A DNA stretch of 6,080 bases from Thermoplasmatota archaeon (GTDB taxonomy: Archaea > Thermoplasmatota > E2 > DHVEG-1), in contig JALHTX010000243.1 of NCBI GenBank assembly GCA_022866015.1, forward strand, positions 1 to 6,080, written 5' to 3'. Below the pieces are notes generated by a model that ran no database searches, had not been told where the DNA came from, and was given only the letters and a program-made list of their open reading frames with translations. Within the stretch, counting starts at the first letter, position 1, and the number at the start of each line of letters is the position of its first letter. The position numbers were made by a program, and so were the translations under genes. Of the stretch, positions 1 to 5,604 are shown in pieces.

Positions 1-926
1 CCAATATCAGCTGTACACCAGTATACCTCCCCTTCATGATAATCAAAAATATATTTATGAGATACAGCAACAAAAACAAGGTACCCTCCAGTTGTATGTA
101 ATACCCCTTTTGGTTTACCAGTTGAACCAGATGTATATAAAATAAATAATGGGTCTTCTGCATCCATTTTCTCTGGTGGACAAGTTGGTTTTGCTTTTTT
201 CATTTCTTCATGCCACCAGTAGTCTTTACCAGACCAGTCAACATTTTCACCGAAACGTTTAACAACAATAACAGATTCAATTGAAGGACAGCTTTCTACT
301 GCTTTATCAGCTGTTACTTTCATTGGAAGTGGTTTTCCTCCACGTAGTCCTTGATCCTGAGTAATTAACATTTTACACTTTGAATCATTAATCCTATCAC
401 GAAGTGATTCAGCTGAAAAACCACCAAAAACAATAGAATGAATCGCACCAATACGCGCACATGCAAGCATTGATATTGCAAGCTCAGGTATCATCTGTAA
501 ATAAATACAAACACGATCCCCTTTTTTTACACCTTTGGATTTTAATACGTTTGCAAATTTCTGAACCTCAGAAAGAAGTTGTTTATATGTAAATTTCTTA
601 TCTAGGGTTGGTTCATTTCCCTCCCAGATAACTGCAATATCATCACCATGACCGTTTTCAACATGACGATCAAGACAATTATATGAAACATTTAGTTTTG
701 CTCCTTCAAACCATTTTATTGTCCCTTTTTTAAAATCATATTCTTGTACTTTGTTCCATTTTTTGTACCAGCTTACATGCTCTTCAGCAAGTTTGCCCCA
801 GAATTTATCAGGGTTTTTTATGGATTCTTCATACATTTTTTTGTATTCATCCATGTTTTTAATGTATGCTTTTGAGCTAAAATCGTTACGCGGTTTAAAA
901 ACCGGAATTGATTCTTCTTCAGGCAT
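1..926 (-). CDS. acs: Acetyl-CoA synthetase, AMP-forming (N-terminal part, truncated by window edge)
   Basis: Activates acetate with ATP and CoA to acetyl-CoA, AMP and PPi in the cytoplasm, through an acetyl-adenylate. The visible part is 308 full codons of a family that is usually about 630-660 residues; the C-terminal domain with the acetylatable catalytic lysine lies off the left edge. Seen here: an N-terminal helical region typical of Acs (residues about 15-90), the CoA-site segments GGFSAESLRDRI (168-179) and QGLRGGK (192-198), and the P-loop-like adenylate motif YTSGSTGKPKGV (264-275), followed by HTTGGYLV. The ATG at 924-926 is chosen because an AGGGGTGA ribosome-binding sequence precedes it by 6 bases. 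Propionyl-CoA synthetase is the closest alternative; the deciding acyl-pocket residues are not in the window. It lies downstream of the regulator on the same strand, 121 bases away, and opposite to the citrate operon. Confidence 0.95.
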   Translation of the reverse strand, partial: MPEEESIPVFKPRNDFSSKAYIKNMDEYKKMYEESIKNPDKFWGKLAEEHVSWYKKWNKVQEYDFKKGTIKWFEGAKLNVSYNCLDRHVENGHGDDIAVIWEGNEPTLDKKFTYKQLLSEVQKFANVLKSKGVKKGDRVCIYLQMIPELAISMLACARIGAIHSIVFGGFSAESLRDRINDSKCKMLITQDQGLRGGKPLPMKVTADKAVESCPSIESVIVVKRFGENVDWSGKDYWWHEEMKKAKPTCPPEKMDAEDPLFILYTSGSTGKPKGVLHTTGGYLVFVAVSHKYIFDYHEGEVYWCTADI

Positions 927-931
927 GTTTT

Positions 932-1016
932 TTCACCCCTAATCTATTTTTTATTATATCTCTAGTTTCTTTTTTTAAAGAGCCTGCCATCATTTTCAAA
1001 GGCTTAAATTAAGGCT
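932..1016 (-). promoter_or_regulatory. Probable acs promoter, ribosome-binding site and upstream repeats
   Basis: On the minus strand a CTTTAAAAAA box (about 980-971) would place the transcript start near 949, leaving a leader of about 23 bases that contains AGGGGTGA (940-933) before the acs ATG. Directly upstream of the box lie three copies of a short word: AAGGCT at 999-1004 and 1011-1016 (12 bases apart, same orientation) and AGCCT at 981-985, which is inverted. This is a plausible operator position. A second TATA-like sequence, ACTTAAATAG (1057-1048), overlaps the end of the regulator remnant and could drive a longer leader of about 100 bases. Assignments rest on pattern reading only. Confidence 0.45.
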
Positions 1017-1047
1017 AAAATAAACCTTAAACGGGTTGCTCGAATAA

Positions 1048-1305
1048 CTATTTAAGTATAAGTATTTTTTGTATATTTTCTCCATATTTATTATAGAATA
1101 TAATTATATAAATAGTGTTATTGGATAAGATTTTATTTGAGATAGGTGCAAAATCAAAATCTTTAATCACCGTCATTTTTTCAAGCATATATCTGCCAAC
1201 AAGTGGAGAATATAAAATAAGATTATTTTCCTTTAGATAACGTATTTTATTCATTTTATCTTCTTTGTAATCTTGATATGTAGGATAAGCTGAGATAATC
1301 ACAGT
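1048..1305 (-). pseudogene. Detached C-terminal end of the duplicated winged-helix regulator
   Basis: This stretch continues in the same reading frame as the gene at 1306-2169, separated only by the TAA at 1306-1308. It reads ACT, then GTG at 1302-1300, then 83 further sense codons to a TAG at 1050-1048. Its start aligns with the matching part of the first repeat of the regulator: VIISAYPTY corresponds to FSISLSKNY, and MNKIR to INEIR. It is therefore the missing end of the second repeat, not an independent gene. The GTG could in principle start a separate peptide of 84 residues, but no ribosome-binding sequence precedes it and the fold would be cut in the middle. Read through, the whole gene would span about 373 codons. 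It may be a decayed tail, a sequencing error in an intact gene, or a readthrough product. Confidence 0.65.
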
Positions 1306-1315
1306 TTAAAACTGT
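1301..1315. repeat. Perfect 15-base palindrome spanning the internal stop
   Basis: ACAGTTT (1301-1307), one central A, then AAACTGT (1309-1315) form a perfect inverted repeat with 7-base arms. It contains the in-frame TAA of the regulator and overlaps the GTG after it. The right half, AAAACTGT (1308-1315), recurs as a direct copy at 1328-1335, 20 bases away. The palindrome may be an operator-like site, or the trace of a templated (quasipalindrome) mutation that made the stop. Chance in AT-rich DNA is also possible. Confidence 0.5.
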
Positions 1316-2169
1316 CTACGAGCAAGAAAAACTGTTGAATATGTATCAAGAGCTTCGATATCTTCTTTTTTGGGTGATTTGCTGGGATTAAATTTAATTG
1401 GATAAAAGGCAAGTATTTCAAATCCTAAGTGGTTTAAACTAGGAAGGGTAATTTTTTTGAGAAGATTTTCATCATAAAAACTTTTTTTCATTCTTGAAAC
1501 AGTATGACGTGAAAGACTAACTTTATCACCAATTTGTTGAGTAGTAGCCTGAGTGTTTTTAACTAGTTCTACATAAACCTTTTTTTCTTTTTCAGTTAAA
1601 GGTATTTTTCCTATATCTTTGAACCACTCTTGGTAATTATTTTTATAATCGATATCTTGGATTGAAAAAAGATTTTTTAAAACACGAGCGAAATCAAAAA
1701 ATCTGTGTATGTGACTTATTTGAAAAGGAAAAATAATCTCATTAGGATAATCATTTTCTAAAAGACCTACTTTTCCAAAAGTTTCTGTACGAATTTCATT
1801 GATTCTTCCGATGTTTGTGTAATTCTTTGAAAGACTTATTGAGAAACCTTTTTCTTGTTCACCTACTGAAAAAAATATTTCTTCAAAAACTTCAATAGTT
1901 GATTTAGTTTTCTTAACACGTTCATCCAGGGGTATTACTGGGTTAAAAGTAGTATATATAACTGCTAGAAGTTCAGCACCTAACCTATTTAGTAGTGGCA
2001 CTGTTAGCGTCCTATAGTATCCTTGATTGTAAAGTCTTTTTTTAATTGATGTAAGTGTTGACAGTTTTACGTTTATTATATCAGATAGTTCACTATCATT
2101 AATTTGTGGATATTTTGTTATTCCATAGAGTACTTTTTGTTCTTTTTTTGTTAAAATAGTTTTTTTCAC
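1306..2169 (-). CDS. Winged-helix transcriptional regulator with duplicated domain, probably truncated by an internal stop
   Basis: A 287-residue protein made of two related halves. Repeat 1 starts LTKKEQKVLYG (from residue 6) and repeat 2 LTEKEKKVYVE (from 191). Each opens with a helix-turn-helix (about 6-55 and 191-240), then a conserved P-x-L-N-x-LG and FNP stretch (58-77 and 243-262), then a partner domain of about 90 residues. In repeat 1 the partner domain is whole; in repeat 2 it breaks off at ARRQF-stop and continues in frame beyond the stop. Both DNA-binding parts are retained, so the short form might still bind DNA. The start is GTG without a ribosome-binding sequence; a TATA box centred about 28 bases upstream fits a leaderless transcript. 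It is divergent from the aconitase operon and upstream of acs, so control of acetyl-CoA or citrate metabolism is an inference. The effector is unknown and no named family is claimed. Confidence 0.8.
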   Translation of the reverse strand: MKKTILTKKEQKVLYGITKYPQINDSELSDIINVKLSTLTSIKKRLYNQGYYRTLTVPLLNRLGAELLAVIYTTFNPVIPLDERVKKTKSTIEVFEEIFFSVGEQEKGFSISLSKNYTNIGRINEIRTETFGKVGLLENDYPNEIIFPFQISHIHRFFDFARVLKNLFSIQDIDYKNNYQEWFKDIGKIPLTEKEKKVYVELVKNTQATTQQIGDKVSLSRHTVSRMKKSFYDENLLKKITLPSLNHLGFEILAFYPIKFNPSKSPKKEDIEALDTYSTVFLARRQF

Positions 2170-2189
2170 AGCCAGGGGAAATAGAAAAA

Positions 2190-2206
2190 CCTAATATATA
2201 TTTTTC
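2190..2206 (-). promoter_or_regulatory. TATA/BRE promoter of the regulator (leaderless)
   Basis: On the minus strand the sequence reads GAAAAATATATATTAGG. The purine-rich GAAAA part resembles a BRE, and the ATATATAT core is centred near 2197. That is about 28 bases before the GTG at 2169, the spacing expected if the transcript begins at or next to the start codon. The absence of a Shine-Dalgarno-like sequence before the GTG agrees with this. Confidence 0.5.
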
Positions 2207-2320
2207 TCAAATTCGCAAAATTAAAACAAAAAAATGTAAAAAAGAGCATATTAAATTGCAAAAAGTGACATTTTTACCATAAAATATTATTTGATTTCAT
2301 AATTTGTAGAATTATTATAC

Positions 2321-2338
2321 AAAAGATTTATTAAATAA
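2321..2338 (+). promoter_or_regulatory. Probable promoter of the acn-icd-acl operon
   Basis: AAAAGA followed by TTTATTAAATAA (2327-2338) fits a BRE plus TATA box. A transcript would start near 2358-2360, giving a leader of about 27 bases that includes a weak GTGAG (2371-2375) ahead of the aconitase ATG at 2386. Other AT-rich boxes nearby (around 2280-2290) are possible but would give longer leaders. Confidence 0.4.
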
Positions 2339-2385
2339 TTTGTTATTCCTCAAGAAAAATCAAAAGAAAAGTGAGTTGGTAAAAT

Positions 2386-4335
2386 ATGGGATTTACAATA
2401 ACGGAAAAAATTTTAAACAAGCATATTGTAGAAGGAAAACCTGAAAAAGGTACAGAAGTAGGTATAAAAATAGATCAACCTTTAACACAAGACGCAACAG
2501 GAACAATGGCATACCTACAATTTGAAGCAATGAATGTCCTAAAAGTCAAAACAGAATTATCTATCAGTTACGTTGATCACAATACTGTACAAGTTGGTTT
2601 TGAAAATGCAGATGACCATAAATACCTACAAAGTGTCGCTGCAAAATATGGTATTGTTTACTCTCGTGCAGGAAACGGAATATGCCACCAAGTACACCTA
2701 GAACGCTTTGGAAAGCCGGGTAAAACATTACTTGGTTCTGACTCGCACACACCAACAGGTGGCGGAGTTGGAATGATAGCAATTGGTGCCGGTGGCCTTG
2801 ATGTAGCAGTTGCAATGGCGGGTGGACCATTTTATATGACTTACCCAAAAATAACAAAAATCAATTTAACAGGAAAACTTAAACCATGGGTATCTGCAAA
2901 AGATGTAATCCTCAAAGTACTTGAAATATTTACAACAAAAGGTAACGTTGGAACTGTATTTGAATATGCAGGTCCTGGTGTAAAAACACTTTCTGTACCA
3001 GAAAGAGCAACAATTACAAACATGGGTGCAGAATGTGGTGTTACAACAAGTGTTTTCCCAAGTGATGAAAAGACAAAAGAATTCTTAAAAGCACAAGGAA
3101 GAGAAAAAGACTGGGTTGAAATAAAAGCAGACGAAGATGCCATTTATGATAAAACAGTTGAAATAAACCTAAGCGAGCTTGAACCACTTGCAGCTACGCC
3201 ACACAGCCCCGGAAACATAAAAAAAGTAAAAGAAATAGAGGGAATTGAGGTTGACCAGGTATGTCTTGGAAGTTGTACAAATTCATCATATAGAGATCTT
3301 ATGACAGTTGCAAAGATAATGAAAGGTAAAAAAGTTCATCCAAATGTGAGTTTTGTAATTGCACCCGGTTCAAAACAAGTACTTGAAAACATCACAAAAG
3401 AGGGAGGATTATCAGATCTATTATCAGCTGGTGTACGTTTTGCAGAAAACACATGTGGTTTTTGCATAGGTAATAGTCAATCACCAAAAACTGGCGCGAT
3501 TTCACTAAGAACAAGTAACAGAAATTTTGAAGGACGCTCAGGTACAAAAGATGCACAGGTATACCTAGTAAGCCCAGAGACTGCAGCAGCAGCAGTAATT
3601 ACTGGAAAAATCACAGATCCAAGAGATCTTGAAAAACTAGGGTTCAAATATCCGCAAATAAAAATACCTAAGAAGTTCTACATTGACGACAGCATGTTTA
3701 TCCAGCCACCTAAAGACGGAAAAAACATTAAAATATACCGCGGACCAAACATTGGTGAACCACCTAAAAGCACACCAATGCCTGAAGAGATAAAAGGAAT
3801 TGTTACAATAAAAGTTGGAGATAAAATCACAACAGATCATATAATACCTGCAGGAGCAAGGATGAAATATCGTTCAAATATTCCAAAATATTCAGAGTTT
3901 GTCTTTGAAATAATTGATCCGAAATTCCATGAAAAAGCAAAAAAAATTCGTGAAACAGGTAAATTCAATATAATAGTAGGTGGAGTAAGCTACGGGCAAG
4001 GATCATCTCGTGAACATGCTGCGATATGCCCTATGTATCTTGGAGTAAAAGCAGTTATTGCAAAATCACTTGAAAGAATACATAAAGCAAACCTTGTAAA
4101 CTTTGGAATAATTCCATTAAAATTCAAAAATGAAAACGATTATGAAATAATCGATCAGAATGATGAACTAGAGATATTAAATATACCTGCATTGCTTAAA
4201 AAAGGAGAAAAAATAACAATTAAAGATAAAACAAAAAATAAAACATTTGATGTCGAATATGATCTTTCTGATAGAGAAAAAAAGATTTTACTAGCAGGAG
4301 GAACCTTAAATCTCATGGGAGGAAAATCAAAATAA
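2386..4335 (+). CDS. acn: Aconitate hydratase, single-chain compact (Aquifex-like) type
   Basis: Interconverts citrate and isocitrate through cis-aconitate, using a [4Fe-4S] cluster. At 649 residues it is a compact aconitase with the swivel domain fused at the C-terminus, shorter than AcnA (about 890). Seen: SDSHTPTGGG (118-127); the three cluster cysteines in GSCTNSS (Cys297) and TCGFCIGN (Cys357, Cys360); SNRNFEGRSG (377-386); the linker to the swivel domain; TTDHIIPAGA (482-491); and the substrate-binding loop YGQGSSREHAA (536-546) with the active-site Ser/Arg. All expected catalytic elements are present. The start is fixed by an in-frame TAA just upstream (2380-2382). Two-subunit isopropylmalate or homoaconitate isomerases share the fold, but the fused chain and the isocitrate dehydrogenase next door favour aconitase. 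It is the first gene of an operon with icd and the citrate lyase subunit. Confidence 0.93.
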   Translation: MGFTITEKILNKHIVEGKPEKGTEVGIKIDQPLTQDATGTMAYLQFEAMNVLKVKTELSISYVDHNTVQVGFENADDHKYLQSVAAKYGIVYSRAGNGICHQVHLERFGKPGKTLLGSDSHTPTGGGVGMIAIGAGGLDVAVAMAGGPFYMTYPKITKINLTGKLKPWVSAKDVILKVLEIFTTKGNVGTVFEYAGPGVKTLSVPERATITNMGAECGVTTSVFPSDEKTKEFLKAQGREKDWVEIKADEDAIYDKTVEINLSELEPLAATPHSPGNIKKVKEIEGIEVDQVCLGSCTNSSYRDLMTVAKIMKGKKVHPNVSFVIAPGSKQVLENITKEGGLSDLLSAGVRFAENTCGFCIGNSQSPKTGAISLRTSNRNFEGRSGTKDAQVYLVSPETAAAAVITGKITDPRDLEKLGFKYPQIKIPKKFYIDDSMFIQPPKDGKNIKIYRGPNIGEPPKSTPMPEEIKGIVTIKVGDKITTDHIIPAGARMKYRSNIPKYSEFVFEIIDPKFHEKAKKIRETGKFNIIVGGVSYGQGSSREHAAICPMYLGVKAVIAKSLERIHKANLVNFGIIPLKFKNENDYEIIDQNDELEILNIPALLKKGEKITIKDKTKNKTFDVEYDLSDREKKILLAGGTLNLMGGKSK

Positions 4336-4346
4336 AAAATTTATAT

Positions 4347-4354
4347 GGAGTTGA
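4347..4354 (+). promoter_or_regulatory. Ribosome-binding site deciding the icd start
   Basis: GGAGTTGA matches the ideal GGAGGTGA at seven of eight positions and lies 8 bases before ATG 4363. The alternative ATG at 4345 would overlap this site and has only A/T-rich sequence upstream, so the six extra residues MELTKN are probably not translated. Confidence 0.65.
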
Positions 4355-4362
4355 CAAAAAAT

Positions 4363-5586
4363 ATGGTAAAACAAGATAAAATCAAAGTTAAAAACACAAT
4401 AGTTGAAATCGATGGAGATGAAATGACAAGAGTTATGTGGAAGATGGTCAAAGATCAGCTTTTGCTTCCATATCTTGACATGAAACTTGAATATTATGAT
4501 CTGGGGCTTAAAAAAAGAGATGAAACCGATGACCAGATAACAAAGGATGCCGCTAATGCAATTAAAAAACATGGTGTTGGTGTTAAATGTGCAACTATTA
4601 CCCCAAACAAAGCAAGGGTACAAGAATATAGCCTTAAGCAAGAATGGAAAAGTCCAAATGGTACAATAAGAGCAATACTTGATGGAACACTTTTTAGAGG
4701 ACCAATTATGGTAAAAAATATTCCTCCCGCAGTTAGAAACTGGAATAAACCAATAATTATCGGCAGACACGCATATGGAGATGTTTATAAAAACAAGGAG
4801 ATACGTGTACCAGCACCGGGTAAAGGAGAAATAACTTTCACACCTCAAGAAGGTGGCCAATCTATTAGATTAACAGTTCAGGATTTTAAGGGACCAGGTG
4901 TACTTCAAGGTATTCATAATACAGATCAGTCAATTAGTAGTTTTGCTAAATCCTGTTTTACTTATGCTCTTGATCAAAAAGTGGATCTATGGTTTTCAAC
5001 AAAAGATACAATATCAAAAACATATGATGCACTTTTTAGACAGATTTTTGAAGAAGAATTTAAGAAAAATTGGGAAGAAAAATTCAAAAATGCAGGGATT
5101 ACATATTTCTTCACACTTATAGATGATGCAGTTGCTCGTATTATAAAATCTGAAGGCGGAATGCTATGGGCATGCAAAAACTATGACGGGGATGTCATGT
5201 CAGATATGCTTGGTTCAGCATTTGGCAGTCTTGCAATGATGACATCAGTACTTGTTTCACCAGGAGGATTCTTCGAATATGAAGCAGCTCATGGAACAGT
5301 ACAAAAACATTACTATAAATATTTGAAAGGAGAAAAAACTTCATCAAACCCAATGGCACTTATCTTTGCTTGGACTGGAGCCTTAAAGAAACGTGGGGAA
5401 CTTGATAACACACCAGATGTTGTAAAATTTGCAGAAAAACTTGAAAAAGCAGCTATTAAAACAGTTGAAAGTGGAATAATGACAGGAGATCTCTTGAGAG
5501 TAGCTAGACCCAATAAAAAGAATAAACAGGTATACACTGAAGATTTTATTGATGCAATTGTAAAAAATCTAAATAAAAAATTATAA
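4363..5586 (+). CDS. icd: NADP-dependent isocitrate dehydrogenase, eukaryote-type dimeric family
   Basis: Interconverts isocitrate and 2-oxoglutarate plus CO2 with NADP(H) and Mg2+ or Mn2+. The 407-residue chain resembles the cytosolic eukaryotic and Thermotoga-type enzymes rather than E. coli Icd. Residues numbered from this start: VEIDGDEMTRVMW (14-26); the isocitrate-binding KSPNGTIR (96-103); IIGRHAYGDVY (132-142) with the arginine equivalent to human IDH1 Arg132; STKDT with catalytic Lys214; the metal-binding NYDGDVMSD (273-281); and EAAHGTVQKHY (307-317), where human TRHY is QKHY, a conservative Arg-to-Lys change that keeps the NADP-phosphate-binding His. ATG 4363 is preferred over the upstream in-frame ATG 4345 because GGAGTTGA (4347-4354) sits 8 bases before it. 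The gene begins 27 bases after acn. In this operon it may run as a reductive carboxylase feeding citrate cleavage. Confidence 0.93.
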   Translation: MVKQDKIKVKNTIVEIDGDEMTRVMWKMVKDQLLLPYLDMKLEYYDLGLKKRDETDDQITKDAANAIKKHGVGVKCATITPNKARVQEYSLKQEWKSPNGTIRAILDGTLFRGPIMVKNIPPAVRNWNKPIIIGRHAYGDVYKNKEIRVPAPGKGEITFTPQEGGQSIRLTVQDFKGPGVLQGIHNTDQSISSFAKSCFTYALDQKVDLWFSTKDTISKTYDALFRQIFEEEFKKNWEEKFKNAGITYFFTLIDDAVARIIKSEGGMLWACKNYDGDVMSDMLGSAFGSLAMMTSVLVSPGGFFEYEAAHGTVQKHYYKYLKGEKTSSNPMALIFAWTGALKKRGELDNTPDVVKFAEKLEKAAIKTVESGIMTGDLLRVARPNKKNKQVYTEDFIDAIVKNLNKKL

Positions 5587-5592
5587 AAAAAT

Positions 5593-5597
5593 GAGGG
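5593..5597 (+). promoter_or_regulatory. Ribosome-binding site of the ATP-citrate lyase subunit gene
   Basis: GAGGG lies 7 bases before the ATG at 5605, in the 18-base gap after the icd stop. It supports translation of the third gene from the same transcript; no terminator or TATA box is visible between icd and this gene. Confidence 0.6.
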
Positions 5598-5604
5598 AAA
5601 AAAT

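Larger units (their letters stand above)
2170..2385. promoter_or_regulatory. Divergent intergenic region between regulator and aconitase operon
   Basis: These 216 bases are very AT-rich and hold outward promoters for both directions and no credible gene. An inverted repeat with 8-base arms, AAAAATGT (2230-2237) and ACATTTTT (2268-2275), with 30 bases between, sits between the two promoters. It could be a regulator site, though such arms are cheap in A/T-rich DNA. The shared location makes coordinated or autoregulated control by the neighbouring winged-helix protein plausible. Confidence 0.45.

Noticed and set aside
751..942. Plus-strand open frame of 63 codons opposite acs
   Set aside because: It is antisense to the conserved N-terminus of acetyl-CoA synthetase and has no ribosome-binding sequence.
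1048..1302. Independent small gene with a GTG start
   Set aside because: It is in frame with the regulator and matches the missing end of its second repeat, with no ribosome-binding sequence of its own.
1306..1308. Recoding of the internal stop as pyrrolysine or selenocysteine
   Set aside because: Those use TAG and TGA; this is TAA, which also ends acn and icd in the same window.
4345..4362. Upstream ATG giving six extra residues on isocitrate dehydrogenase
   Set aside because: The strong ribosome-binding sequence GGAGTTGA lies after this ATG and is correctly spaced for the ATG at 4363.
4327..4860. Minus-strand open frame of 177 codons opposite icd
   Set aside because: It lies inside the well-supported icd coding sequence, and its product is rich in Phe, Cys and Tyr, as expected for the antisense of an A-rich gene.
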